Shown: positions 22,206-35,240 of the stretch, piece after piece
How the letters are laid out: every line of letters starts with the position of its first letter
How positions within the stretch are numbered: the first letter of the stretch is position 1
DNA from: Ifrita kowaldi
Taxonomy: Eukaryota; Chordata; Aves; Passeriformes; Cinclosomatidae
Direction of reading: 5' to 3'
Length of the DNA: 64,000 nt
Assembly: GCA_013398055.1 (NCBI GenBank)
Contig: VZRS01014160.1
Span: 62,001-126,000 of the forward strand
Position numbers and translations under genes: made by a program
The notes under the pieces: generated by a model
What the model was told of the DNA's origin: nothing
What the model saw: only the letters and a program-made list of their open reading frames with translations
The model's database searches: none

Positions 22206-25200
22206 TTATGCAAACAGGTTAGCTTTGTGAAGGCATCTCCAGGATGAGCTTAACCCTGTCCTGTTTGGTTCCTCTTGCCTGAGCCTTATAGGTCTGTAAA
22301 TGTTCATGTTGTTATAGGGAACTGTGGAGTTTTCGGCCACGTAGTGTGGCTGATAGTAGTTAGGCTGGATAGCCTTCTGTGGAGGCGGGGGAGTGAATGA
22401 GACATAGCTGTGGAAGGAATTGACTCGGTGGAGAGGTGACTGGGGGCTGAAGTTGCTGTTGAATACGAGATTTCTTGGGGTCTGCTTGCTCTGGTGGTTG
22501 CTGCCAGCTGAGAGGCTGCTGAAGGGGTCGGAAAGGGTGTTGGCGCTTTCCTCGTCGCTGAAGGGGAGGCTGCGCGGGGGGGCCCAGCTCCTGCTGAACA
22601 GGAAGGGGAGGCTGCGCGGCGGGGACTTGGGGCCCCGCAGGGGCTTGGACAGCGCGTACAGGTGCCGGAACTCCTCGTCAAACAGCTCCACGACCTGGCC
22701 CGTGAACTTGGAGAGGAGGTTGCGGTGAACCTGGCCACACAACCACGTGAAGCTGGAAGCAGAGACAAGGTAAGGGTTAGAGTTAACGCCGGCCATCAGG
22801 AACTGCAGATCCCCCGCAGGGGTGATGCGAAAGGCAAATGTGTTTTACTGCTGAAGCTTCTTGTCTAAACACAGGATGAAGATGGTGTCGCAGTTGAATT
22901 TCAGGTCAGTTCACATCAGTGCTCTTTGACTTGGATCAATCTTTGTTATTGCAGCTGCGTCTAAAACCTTCAAGAAACCTTGTAAAGTTGTGCAACCCCC
23001 TAAAGGGAGTGGTGATCCAGATCCCACTGCAGGGATAAATGTCAGATACAATACGCAAGGTTTGGGTGTCTGTTTCATGGAAAGGAGTTTAGACCCCTCT
23101 TTTTGGAACCTCTCTTCCATGCATAGTGCTTAAATTCAGGTCTTGCCATGTCTTATCTGCACACACATAAATCGTACCTTGTACCCTGCAGCATGCCATG
23201 CCACTTGGTAACTCTCAGACACTCCAACTGACCTCAAAAAGACTAGGAAAAAAGAACCATCCTTTGTTTTCATTTTTCCATAATCTTTCTGCATTGATCA
23301 AGAGAAACACATAAAACCCCAATCTTCCTGTCACGTCCCACATCATAAAACAGCTGCCACACCTGACAAACGCTTGTTTTCTTCACTACAGAGAAAATGA
23401 AATTATAAATATTTCCTACAGCATTTCCAAAAATAAATGTAATACTTTGCTATAAAGCAAGGGAGAAACACCAGAACAGTTTTAATTTTGGTAGTCCAGA
23501 GACACACCTTAGGATAACCCACAGCTTTTAAATTCTTTTTTTTTTTATGTGCTTCCCTAATCCACTCAGCAAACAGAAATTTGTGCTTTTACAAAACCAC
23601 AAGCCAGCTTGACTGTGTTGTGCAGGCTGCCGTGTCTGAGCAGCAGCAGCACCAATAAAATGAGCATAGTTGAGAGAATGAAATGTAATTACTCCCTGAG
23701 CTGACCAAGGCTTGAGCTGTGCAGCAGAGGATACAGAGCAGCAGTGGATTTGAACCTGAGGTTATCCTACGTTGGTGAAACTCTGCCATGGTTATTCCGG
23801 CGTGACTTTATTAGCTACGCTGGATTTACACAAGGACTGCTGAGAGCCAGATTTGGCTGCAGGTGTGTGCACTTAAAATCTTTTCTTGTCATGTTTTGAT
23901 AAAACTCCGGTGAAGCTCAGTGGGACTGACAGCCTGAGCTGATACTGAGGCAGTAAGACAGACAATTTACATCTGCTTGTCCAGAGCATTCCTAAAGAGA
24001 GTTGGGTTTGAGGTACACAGTGGTTTTATACTGTTGCTTCAGGAGCAAGGGGAGGAGTGAAGAAATCAGTAGTTCAATGTGACTGGGCATCCATATATAT
24101 ATATATAATATACTGTACATTTTATGATTGGACATGAAAACACACAGTAAGGTACCAGAATACAGGTACTTCTCATCCACTGTGTTCAAATCATTCTAAC
24201 TATGGACAAAACCTTGGGAGCCAAGGTAAAGAGCACAGCAAGCTAACTCCCTGCTGGGTGCATAACATCTGCTCTGCCAGCTCAACATTGCCTTTATTCA
24301 CTAAGCAGTGCTCTCTAAACCTTTGTATGTCCTTCATCTAACTGTTAAAGAGACAACAGGTCAAGAATAAATACAAAAATGCACACGATTATTCTAGGAT
24401 ACCTACACAGAAGGTTACAAACTCATGAAAGGGCTGAGGTCTAAAGCGGCATATTTATACTTTATGTGCTAGAGATACTAGTTTATAAAAGAAAATTTAG
24501 ACAGAAATAAACATCAATTACACTTGTAAATAGCTTTTAAAAGCCTAACAAAACCAGAGGAAAAAACCTATTCCCACATGTAACTTCCTGAAGTACCTGA
24601 CAGACAAATACTAGTTTGTGGATCATTGATTGTATCCGTAACCCTTGTAAACAGAGAAAGATCAAATGAATAGCCCAGAGAGTCTCCAAGAATTGATGGC
24701 AAATGGTGAGCTCAAAGTTACAAGGTAAGATATTTGTGATTTTAAACAAATGATTGTGGACTTGCGGTGTAGTGAGTCACAGCTATTTACATTCTGTGCA
24801 CTTTGCTGGAGAACAAAACAGAATTTGGCATAAAAGACTTAACAGGTTTTCATTGGCTTAATTCTAAAAGAAAATGCATTGTTTAGGTTTTAGGCACTGT
24901 TTTCCTCCTTAGTTTACAATTCTGAGTGCTCTTTTGGGACAGGCTGAGAGAAGTCTGTTACTGTCACCACCTGCCCAGAGGGATCGTTTTCCTCCCAGGC
25001 TTTTTTGATTGAGGCCCATCAAAAGAAGAGAAAGCACAAAGAAGCGATGCCTGGCTTGGGACCAACGCTGTATCACAAATTCAGTCACTGATAGATACTT
25101 CTCAGCCATCTCTCCAGGGCTTTGTCCTATGTCCTGTTATGGAGCCTCTCATTTATGATTGTCTCAATCAAGTCCCACCTCTCCTGTTCAGCACTGGACT

Positions 25201-28200
25201 TGTTTTACAATGAGTGTCCTCTCTGCATTGCTGGAGCTGCAGGTCACTAGGGATGTTCTCATCCCTGTGTTTGCAGTGCTGCAACATGCAGCACAACCAC
25301 ATGGAATCTGAAACAGAAGGAAGGACTGGGGTTTTCAGCTGGGCTCAGGTTTGGGTTAACCTACATGTTAGTGTTGCCTGCTTGTGGATAACCTGTGTGG
25401 GAGAAACCTGCCTCACCTGAACTCATGCTCCTGGCAAAGCATGTCTGTGTTAGTTGTTAGATACTGACTTTGAAGAGGCCAGTGGCTTTCAGAGTGGCAG
25501 CCACGGAGATACTCAGCTGTCCCTGGGGATCAAGGTCTGTGCTTTCTGCTGTTTTCATTTTGCCTTCCTTAGGAATGCTGAGTTCATGCACTATGTAATT
25601 TCAAATTCATTTAAAAAAACAGAGTAAAAGTTATCATAGGACAAGGTAGAGTGACATAGAGACAGCAAAAAGAAATACTGCATCCTAACCCCTCACCATA
25701 GACACTGGCAATAAATATTGAGAGTAAAACTGTAACTTAAACCACTCATGCCTGCACTTCTGCTAACGTGTGTGAACAGCCTTCAGAAGCTTGTCAACTG
25801 CAGTCTGCCCCATGCAGCAGGACCACAATTACCCACAATGACCCAGGCAGTGATTTTTTAATGTTCTTTTAAAAAACACTCCAGAGCTGGAGATGTCACA
25901 GACTCAGGGGTGGTTCCTTTGCCACTAATTAACTGCCAGCATCAGTCTTTGTTATCCGTTAGGCAAATATATTCTGTCCTGAAAAACTCTGTGAAACAGT
26001 GAGACAGGTCCCTTTTAGAGCAGTATGTCCTGATGGGCTATTTTATCTCCTCAGCCTCTTCCCACCACCACTAGTACAACATCATACAAAGTTCAGCACT
26101 CAGGTGAAATTTGGTGTTGTATTTTAAAATCTTTGTATCAGTTTTAAGATCTACGCCATTATGATTTCCAGCAAATGCATTGCAGAAGAGTTTGGGTCTG
26201 TTTCACTCAACATCATTCTTGTTTATACCTGAAGAGATTGGTGGATAAGATTTGGGCATAACAAAAATCTTTCAGATTAATAAAGTGAGAGCTAGCAAGA
26301 AATACCACATACTGATAGACAGCCATAACCCATGTGAATTGCAAACTGGTGTTGAGCGTGCTGAAGTTAAATAGTTTTTTTTAGTTTTAAATAGATTTGT
26401 TCTTCACCACCCTCTGTTTGCTTGCTGGATATGGAATTACATAGTTTGAAAAGGTTCTTGAGATTAGAAGATTTTCAACAGCAGTAGAGAAAGAAGTGAC
26501 TGCACAGGGCTTCAAGTGTTTTTAGTTTTTTTGGTATTGAAATAGAAGCCAAAAGGAAGCTTCTTGGTCAAAGAAAATAGATCTTGTTCTGTCCTTCTCC
26601 CACACATCCTTCACTTCTACTCTATACAAATCTGCTGTTGCATTTCAACACATCTTTGGTGAGGGATTAAAAAACACCCAAAGTAACAAGAAAACAAAAG
26701 AACAGTCAATAAAAAACCCCAGCCCTGAGTGTCCACTCATTTTTGTCTGATGGTTCACTTGGAAATGGAATGCAAAGTGGATGCCTGTCTTTGTGTACGT
26801 CTGAGCTCCTGCAGCCCAACCCCACATATTCACCTTTTCCTTCCTTACTATAGTTCCATAATCTTCCTGGTGGCACAGTTTTATCAGACCAGTGGCATTT
26901 AAGTTTCCAGATCATAAACTGAGATTAAGAAAAACAACCCCATCCTTTAATTTCAATAATCACCTCTTGTATTTTTGTACCTGGCTTTCTAGGATACACT
27001 TGGTAATTTGTGAAACTTATCTATGTAGGTGTGATGCTTAGAAACTTCATTTATTTGATGCAAGCTCAGAGCCTCCTGAAATTCCCTGACCAGAGAATCT
27101 AGGATCTTAATTTAAAATACAGTTGTTGAGATGCTATATCCACTACCTGAAATAGTTATAGCAGCACAAACAAAACAAACAAACAAAGAAAATTCTTAAA
27201 AAGGGAAAAAATTAAGGTACAGCAGTTACGTAGATATGTACTGCCTACCTATTAATGAAACACAAGGAAAAACAGTAAGTCTCTGAAGTATTTCTGTGTT
27301 ACCTTTAATCACTACATTTGTCATATGAAGAACAAATCCTCAGATAAGCTGAGTGGCATATGCTACATTAAGGGATCCCAAGGGAGACAGAAATGTATCA
27401 TGTCTCATGATCACAACATCTGAGAACCCAAACAATGAGGAAAGCATAATATTAAGCTGTACACATTTCTAGTTTTGCCCCAGGGCTGCACTGGCAAAGT
27501 TGTTTACAGTAGTTTCTGAACATGTAAATTAAAATCCATGCTCCGTAGAGAACTAACAGCAGCTTTAAAGCAAGTTAAGTAGATTTTTGAAAAATGACAC
27601 GTATTTGAAAGCATGGGATGGTTTTTGTTAAATGAAAACTTCTTACCCATACAAAAATTTCCATGGCACTTTTTTGGGAAGAAGTATTAAAAATCATACA
27701 AGAGTACTTAGACATGAACTGCAATGGCTTATCTCACCTGTAGGATCCAGAGAGCACGTATCTCCAGTCAGAGATAAGAAATTTTTCTTGTATTTGTCCT
27801 GAAAATTTCCTGCCTGATTTGGCACAGTAAACTTCTCCAGTAACACTGCGGACTGAAATATTCTGTAAATAAAAATAAGATTAGGTGTGTTACATTTCTT
27901 TTTAATTAAAAATCGGACAGGGAGGGCCCTTTCACCCCATCTTCACTGCCCCAATATCAAACTTCTTCATGGACTCTCTGATGTGATATTTGAAGGTTTG
28001 TGTCCAGAGGAAACCTAGCCAAGGTCTCTCACTTGTTTCACTGGGGATATAAACCTGCATGGACACTCGTGCAGGTGGAGCTGTGCTGCGTGACAGTAAC
28101 TGACCCTACCCCAGCCAAAAGGAGCATGGGATGTGTCCATAGCTGGGAGCAGCCTGTTGCCTCCACTGACATCCCAGGCACAATTTGCTGTAGCTGTACT

Positions 28201-31200
28201 CCCTTGATTTACATTGGTTGTGGCATGACACAGCAGGGCAAAACCTCTGCTCCTCCAATCCATCTGGGCCTGCAAGGACACATGTGCTGCACTTCTGGAG
28301 CAGCCCAGACAAATGCTGTCCTTCGGGATCAGATGCAGGTACATGTGTGAGGGGAGATGCAGGTCAGTTTGGCCCGTGGGATGCTCTGCACTGGCCTCAT
28401 ACCTGAGCGAGTGCCTTTCAGACCCTAACTGCTGTCCACACGCACACTTTGCAGAATCAAGGCCTTAGTAAATGAGTGGCACCAAGGATTTGACTTGCAC
28501 ATTGTGGAAGCCTATGTGCTGTAGCAGCAGACTTACAATAAATAGCACAGGCTTGTTCTTCCTTAGGAGTGAGGGTTTACAGGCATGCAGACAGTTATGA
28601 ACATGCATTATAATTTCAGCTTCCTTATATATTTGGGATGGAATTCAGCTGTTGAAAAACAGGTGTCTGGTGCATGCAAGATGCCCTCAGGTCTCCTGTG
28701 TGCCCACAGCTGCTGTTCCAGAGGTCTGTGGCCTCTGCAGTATCACCCATCCCCAGGGAGATGCCACAGGTGTTCTACAGCATCTCAAGCAACAACTGAA
28801 ATAATCCCTAGGAGGGGTTCTTTTAAAGCCAGCTCCCTCTGACAGAGATGAAGGCAGATTAAACTAACAACCAGCTAAATTTGAGGCGTTATCTTTAAAA
28901 GAGAGCTTCAACACATTTTATCAGAAACCACCCAGCGCAACCCAGCCATGGCCATGCAAAAGAGTTTTGTCCACCTCCCCATGGCTGCCAGATCACAGCT
29001 GCTGCACAGCTATTAAACAGAAGCAGCTCTCTCTAATGCTTCTGTTAGAAACTCTACTAGGAAACTTAAGCTCTGCTTTAAGACTTCGGGGCCAAGATTA
29101 GTTTCATCGGGGGACCTAATGGAAATGCCTTACCTTCCTATAATATCCATGGGAAAACGTGGCATCTTCAAAGAGGAGCTGGGTGCACTAATGCTACCCC
29201 AGGAAATCTCTTGCTCCCTTTTAATTAGAAGGTGGATTGACCCTAGCATAACCATGCTTCTAGCTCAGAGTGCCTGCAGTGAGGCAGGCAAATCTCAGCC
29301 TAAGAGCTTCACAGAGCCACAGTACCTTGAAGAGATCCTCAGAAATTTGCAACTTGTCACACATCTCCGAGAAAAGATCTATACTGCCATGATCCAGCAG
29401 CAGGTAGACAAAGACCATGCGCTTGTTAGCTGCCTCCAGGAGGTCACAAAGAATCTCAGTGTCTGTGAACACATCCATCACGATAGCTAACACCTTCAGA
29501 AAAAGAGCAGAGGCATTAGCAGAGTCAATTTATATAACTTAAGGTTGCTATGAGGACACTGTGATGTAGTTTATTTGTTTAAAGAAGTATTCCAATAAAC
29601 ACAAACATTCACGGTTATATGTGGATATTTTTTCTGGTTTTCTCCCTAAGTGCCTGAATCACTAAATTGATGAAACACATTGCTTCATTGTTTTGTTGCT
29701 CATATAAAGCCAATATAACACCCAACATATAACCCAAGATGACCCATGAATTTGTAGGTGAGATTTCGGCACTAGGAAATATATTAAAGTACTGATCGGA
29801 GAATAATAAGGATGTAGCTAAAATAAAAGACCATAGCCCTTGCCAAAAAGCTCACTAGGTGTCACAATCCACATATATTCAGCAAGAATCCCTGGATGAT
29901 GCTTTCTCTTTTATGATTTACACCTGGACAGCCCTGGCTTTAAAGCCTCACCCTGTTGTTGATGGGGTGATAGACTCCATCAGCTCCATCTGTAACTTTT
30001 TAAAAACATTAATTTATAAACTAACTGTTACAATTTGACCACGTATCCATGCTCCCCAATTCACAACTGGCAGAACAGTGTGCAAAAGTCTCAGGGCTGG
30101 GCATAAAAGCCCTGACAGTGCACAGCCTGCAGCCAGTGTAGATCAAGAGAACTGTAAATGTGATATAAAACCAGTTCCATTCTAGAAAGTGCTGTCTTGT
30201 CTGATGTCTGCTATTGCCCATGGAAAGGGTCGATTTAGCCCAGCTGTTACCTGGCTTATCTTCAGGAGGTGCTTGTTTCTGCACTGACTGGAGAGGGAAC
30301 CTTTGATAACTGTGTTCATGGGAAATTACGTTCAATGAAAACAAACTTTACAGCATCTCTCTAGATCTGTCTTACTAATTGCTTCCAGCTTGGCACTGAT
30401 CTTACCCCAAAGCCTATGCCCACACCTAACAGCAAGCTTATTCCCCTCGCCACCACGAGGATATCCTACAAGACCAGGCACATCCTGTGCAGCCAGCATC
30501 TTCTTCAGGCAACCAAACTATTTGTGGAGCAGTGAGGATCCCACACCTTCCTCCTGCTGCCAAAGCCTGGTGCTTCAGAAAGAGCTTTGCCATGGCTAGG
30601 TAAGCAATTATGTCCAACATCTCACACCCACAGTTCCGGTTAACACCCCAGCTCCAGACCATTCTCTCTGGTACTGCTTTTCACCACCTGTTCCCAATTT
30701 ATATTTCTGCACCTGACTTTCCTCTCTTACGTGCAGTACTTCTCATTTCTTTTGCCCAAATTTCATTTTATGATTTGCATCAATTCCACAAATGTGTTAA
30801 GATTCTAGTATCACTTGCCAATCCTTTTCAATTTGAGATCATCCATAAACACAGTCTTTATTCTGTTATTTAATTTTTTAATGCATATATCAAATACTAG
30901 GCTATCCAGGATGGACCCATACCAGATGCTAATTAATAATTGGTGCCATTGGAAAACTGTGCTCAAAAAGCAGTTGACAAATTTAAATTCTTAGTGTTGC
31001 TTCAGCACACTCTCGTAATGTAAATTAGATGATTAAGAAGGTCATGTGAACCATAGGGTTATATTATATTTCCAAGTTTTTCCCCTACAAGTTTTCTGCT
31101 CTTGTGACAGAAAATTGTTCTGGCTTCATATTTTACTTGATACGTATCTTACTATTCCAGAGACGTTTCTTCTGTTTCTGTATCTTTGTGATGCCTCCAA

Positions 31201-32774
31201 CTTAAAATGACTGATCTATAATTCCCCTGATGTGGTAAGCACTTGTAGGCTTTGAGAGAGCAGTTGCCACCGGGGATCCTTCTCCCCTGCCATTACACTC
31301 TGTGCTATCAGGCCCAGCACCTGCCCTTGCAGGGGAATAACAAAGCGGAAGGAATCCTGTGGCTCCAGAGGGCTCGGAAGCCTGTGCTGGGCAGCACTAT
31401 TACATCCTGGCTTAGCTCCTGACCACTCCTGGGGGAAACTGCTGCTGCTCTTTTGAATTTATATAAGGGCATAACTCCTGGATGATGGTAAATACAGCCC
31501 TGAAGTATCAATTTATTTTTTTTTCCCAGGAAAACAAGAGAGCTTCTAGAACACACATGACAACAGCTTTCTGTCGCCCCTCCAGCTGCTCAGTTTCTGG
31601 TTTCCCAGAGTGTGGGCAGCCTGGCTTTGCCTTGTGGCTGGCACCTCTGTGGCCCCCATCACCTGTAGGTAGTCAGGGGTCATCATCTGCACCTTTCCCA
31701 TGTGCCAGGTTACTCTGCAGAGTCTCTGTATGGACCCCACATGACATTTTAACTGATACAGGCAACATATGAGGGATGAAAGCTCTATTTTCTGAATAAT
31801 TTCCTTCCTCTGGGGGTGGCTGCTGACATACCAGCCATACCTGCCTTTCTTTGGCCTCCCCTTCACCCACATCTTCCACAAATCCCCTTGAACAATTGGG
31901 ATTGTTCCATGGCTGAGAGCTCACTTAGGTTTAATTCTCATTAATGGTGCAGTGGTCTGAACAGATCAAACCATTCTTCTGGGGCTACATGAGAAGGGAC
32001 AGAGCCAAGCTGCCCTTTCTACAGCACATTCAATCCACTGGGAGAATGGGAGGTTAGAAGAGAGAACGCTTTTTTTTTAAGGCACCAACATAGGAAAATG
32101 TTAGTGTGAGTTAAAAAATTTAAAAAATAGCACTGCCTGTGTTCAACAACAGCCTCTTCACAGCCACTGTGTAGAGCAAAGGTACACTGCAACACACAGG
32201 GCTGCCTTGGATTAAACACCATGTTCACCTGAGCTTTGTAAGAGCAAGAAGACAACCGAGTGCAGAGAGAACAGCAATTCTCTCCCCATACCTGAGTGGT
32301 CTTGTGGATGTACCGGCGTATGATGTCTCTAATGTTGCTGTTCTTCTCTGTTTGGAAATACACAGTAGCGGTGGATTTTTCCTTTAAATAGGGCTTCTCT
32401 GCTGTAATCCATGTGTGGAGCAGAGCCGGCTCACTGCAGTCAGAAATGGTGGGGAAGTAGGTCCCTGAAGGCAGTGACCCGGCATCGTTCTGCTTTGGCG
32501 CAGCTGCCCCGTCGGCAGCTGGCGGCTCCTGTGCATAATAAGACTCCCTGGCGTTATCCTTGATGTACTGAGCTTCCACCGAGGAGAGGAAATCCACCTC
32601 GCCCTCTTTGCTTAGAGTTTCGAGGTAAGAGTCTGTCCCACCATCCAAGAAGGCGTCGGTGGCCAATCTTATGCTTTCGTTGTGGCTGAAATCCACTTTT
32701 GTCAACTTCGGGGACTGGTTCTTGATATCCTCCAGTCTTTTCCTTATCTTGCCCATATGTCTGGGGTGGTTCAT
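22206..32774 (-). CDS. FAM83A: FAM83A, complete, four coding exons
   Basis: Coding exons in reading order: 32774-32292, 29493-29326, 27862-27738, 22752-22206 (TAA). All junctions are GT-AG and the frame closes at 440 residues; human FAM83A is 434. The protein opens MNHPRHMGKIRKRLEDI and contains GEVDFLSSVEAQYIKDNARE, YLKEKSTATVYFQTEK, VMDVFTDTEILCDLLEAANK and SFTWLCGQVHRN, which together make the FAM83 (DUF1669) pseudo-phospholipase-D-like domain at about residues 1-305. The tail is proline/serine-rich and ends near MNIYRPIRLRQEE, like human. FAM83 proteins bind casein kinase 1 through DUF1669 and act as scaffolds; FAM83A is tied to EGFR/RAF signalling. Start chosen by match to the human N-terminus; in-frame ATGs at 32867 and 32819 could add 31 or 15 residues. 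A possible acceptor at about 32892/32893 suggests a non-coding upstream exon. The tail has an in-frame 14-residue duplication (see findings). Confidence 0.95.
24093..24112 (+). repeat. (TA)n microsatellite in FAM83A intron 3
   Basis: Short AT dinucleotide run, 'atatatatatatat' then 'aatata', in the ~5-kb third FAM83A intron. That intron otherwise shows no exon or repeat I can name. Confidence 0.8.
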
Positions 32775-32892
32775 GGCTCTTTGTCGCAGCAGCCGATCTG
32801 CCGGGCGGGCACCATCCATATGCGTGCCACAGGCAGTGCAATCGTTCTTCCTGTTTAAGGACTGCATTCTGGCATGAAACCACCTCGGCTGA

Positions 32893-33719
32893 ACGAATTA
32901 ACTATGAATAAAAATAAAGAGATCTTATTACCACAGGCAAATTCACACTCCCTGAATTTGTCTGTACAATTATCTTCAAAACAAACCTGAAGCTTGCTTC
33001 TCAGGTGGTGGTGTACTCCGGCAACAATCTGTTTCCAGATGGGACACAAGTGCAAAGCTGATTAGATTGCTTATCTGAGAGGCACCCACCTCAGCCCCAG
33101 GGCATACGAAGGATTCGAGTCAAATTTACCACGGCCGTCGGATTCGATTGTATTTCCCTTCCTGCCGCATCCTGTGAAATATGAGTGAGGAAAGCACTCA
33201 AGCAAAAGCAGGTAGGCTCCCAAGCATCGTTGCACAATCTTCAAAACAGCTTGAGGCTTCTCTGTCTTCCCATAGTATTCGTTAGGGATAAAAAACAGCT
33301 CTGATGTTGAACTGGAACAGAGACAGCAGCCATGGCCATGCGAAACAGCAGAAAGGGTCATGGGCTCTGTTCTGCACCTACATGCTGCCAGGCAGGCTTA
33401 AAAATAGATGTGAACTTCGTCACTGTGCCCCGTCCGGAGTATGTTGCTATTACCATAGACGATTCACTCACTTATTTCTTTAAAGCTTTGTGACTACGCC
33501 ATCCTATTAAAAGAAAAATACCCCTTCCCAAACATCCTGAATATTACGTGGAGGGAGGGTTGTGAGCTGGCCTCAAAGCATCAGAAATACAAACACTCAT
33601 CACTTGATTGTGCACATTTAGGGTTGTTTGGTTGGTTTCTTTTTTTTTTCTTTTTTTTTTTTTTCCCCGGTTGCAGCTGCTGGAGTCACGTTGTCCTCAT
33701 GGCAGATCTTTGCTGTGTC
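32893..33719. other. FAM83A 5' flank / possible first intron
   Basis: AT-rich sequence between the first coding exon of FAM83A and the CpG island. It ends in a pyrimidine tract (about 33637-33667, runs of T broken by single C). If FAM83A is transcribed from the island, this is its first intron. Confidence 0.4.
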
Positions 33720-34715
33720 ATTAGGTGGATGGAGGCGCGGGTTGCAGCGCGGTGACAGGCCGGAGCCCGGGGGCAGCCGGGCCGGCTGGGCTGACCGAGG
33801 AGAGGCGGGGCGGGAGCAGCTGCCCGAGGTGCCCATACCTGAGTGCGTGCCTGGCTGCAGCGCCACGTGTGACACACTTCCCTCACGCGGGCCGGGCTGG
33901 CCCTCGCCCCGGCAGCTCGGTGTCCCTGCAGCCAGCCCTGTGCCGCGGCTCCGGAGGGGAGCGCGGGATGCCGGGGCTGTGCCGGCCTGGGCTCGCGGAA
34001 GGGGTGAGGGCTGCTGAGGCCGTGTGTGGGCAGGGAAAGGGTCCCGCCGCCCTGCCCTCGGGAGCACAGCTGTCTTCAAGGGCGAACACGGAAAGTTTTT
34101 CAGGGCGGCTTCACAGATTATGGGTCTGTGTCAGGGAACTTATGGGGTGGGGGAAAAAAATTACACGTAAGGAGGAGGCAAATATGTACGAAAAGAGAGA
34201 AGGGTACGAGATGGCTCGGATATTAATCCCGGAGCGACGGGGGGCAGGACACACCCACGTGCGGCCGAGGAGGGGCAGTGGCGGGGCCGTCCTGAGCTCC
34301 TGGGGTGATTTTAAAATCTACCCCGTCCCTCCCTCCGCCCCCAACATCCGCCCGCAGCTGCCAGACGCGGCCGAAAGTCACTAATTATCTCCTGACCTGT
34401 TCTGCGCAATTAGGCCGAAAATTATGCCATCTAATTACCCTGACATGCAGGACTGTGCCCTGCCAACGCCGATCGGGGCCAGGGACGGCCCTCCCCGCCT
34501 CGGTCAGGTTCTCTCATGGTCACCCCGGTGTCCCTCGGGGTCACTCTGGTCCCCCACATGGTCACGGCGGGGCTTCTCACAGGTTATCCCATGGGGCCTC
34601 ACACTGTCACCCTAGCGAAGCCCCGCTGTCACCCCGCGGTCCCACATGATCACGCCGAGCCCCCGCACGGCCAGCACGGGATCCCGCCCGGTGGGAGCGG
34701 TGTGGGCGGAGGAGG

Positions 34716-34765
34716 GGCCGGGCCGGGCCGGGCCGTGTCGTGTCGTACCGTACCGTACCGTACCA
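34716..34765 (+). repeat. In-register pentanucleotide repeat (GGCCG)4(TGTCG)2(TACCG)3
   Basis: From 34716 the sequence divides cleanly into 5-base units: four GGCCG, two TGTCG, three TACCG and a final TACCA. The period never slips although the unit changes twice, which points to stepwise mutation and re-expansion of one microsatellite. It ends 66 bases before the tRNA gene. Confidence 0.9.
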
Positions 34766-34831
34766 CGGCCTCGGCCGGCGGCGAGGCCCCGGGCAGCATC
34801 AAGGGCCCGCACCAAGAGCGTGAGGACAGCC

Positions 34832-34904
34832 GCCTCGTTAGCGCAGTAGGTAGCGCGTCAGTCTCATAATCTGAAGGTCGTGAGTTCGATCCTCACACGG
34901 GGCA
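34832..34904 (+). tRNA. Elongator tRNA-Met (CAT)
   Basis: A 73-base cloverleaf: acceptor arm GCCTCGT (34832-34838) pairs with ACGGGGC (34897-34903) and the discriminator is A at 34904. The D arm has GCGC/GCGC stems. The anticodon loop CTCATAA at 34863-34869 has CAT at 34865-34867. The T arm is GTGAG-TTCGATC-CTCAC. The internal promoter boxes A and B (TTCGATCC) are intact. No intron and no encoded CCA, as usual for a nuclear gene. It looks functional and matches the vertebrate elongator tRNA-Met that I remember. Confidence 0.97.
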
Positions 34905-34918
34905 AAGGCGGGTAGTAC

Positions 34919-34922
34919 TTTT
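34919..34922 (+). terminator. RNA polymerase III terminator of tRNA-Met
   Basis: TTTT on the coding strand 14 bases after the discriminator base, the usual minimal Pol III stop signal. Confidence 0.75.
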
Positions 34923-35240
34923 GCTCTCGGCCGCCTCCCCCGCGCTTTTAGCAGCGACAAACCCGCAAACACCGCGCTCTGAGCCCGCCGGTGACTTCCA
35001 GGTCGTGCCTGCCGTGATTTCCGAAGCGGCAGCTCCAGGTCAAGGGCCTGTCTCTCCCGGTGCTGGGCTCGCGGGAATAACTTCTGCCATTGCTCTACCT
35101 TTTGGCAGACGGTTTTCAGCCTCCGAGCTGCCTGCGAGCCCGTACAGGGCTGTGGGGATGGGGAAATGGCTCCTGCGGTGGGCGGTGGGCACACCCAGGG
35201 TCAGGCTGGGCCCAGGGGCCGGCCCCACCTGCGGGAAGCA

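Larger units (their letters stand above)
33720..35240. promoter_or_regulatory. CpG island, probable FAM83A promoter, also holding a tRNA gene
   Basis: G+C and CG density rise abruptly at about 33725 and stay high to about 35240 with an AT-richer dip near 34080-34240. The island lies 5' of FAM83A and downstream of TBC1D31, so it most likely drives FAM83A through a non-coding first exon. Within it, 34500-34680 holds degenerate repeats of a 'GTCAC' theme (cccacatggtcacg near 34551, cccacatgatcacg near 34641). Confidence 0.5.

Noticed and set aside
32775..32867. In-frame N-terminal extension of FAM83A from ATG 32867
   Set aside because: Human FAM83A begins at the residue matching 32774 and the extension is not conserved with the human protein I recall. 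Kept only as an alternative start.
33628..34384. Long overlapping open frames on both strands in the CpG island (for example 33725-34384, + strand)
   Set aside because: GC-rich DNA lacks stop codons by chance. The translation is low complexity, both strands are open, and nothing resembles a known protein.
34516..34869. Repetitive open frame with Val-Thr-Pro/Gly-His motifs before the tRNA
   Set aside because: It translates degenerate GTCAC-type repeats and ends inside the tRNA gene. No protein evidence.
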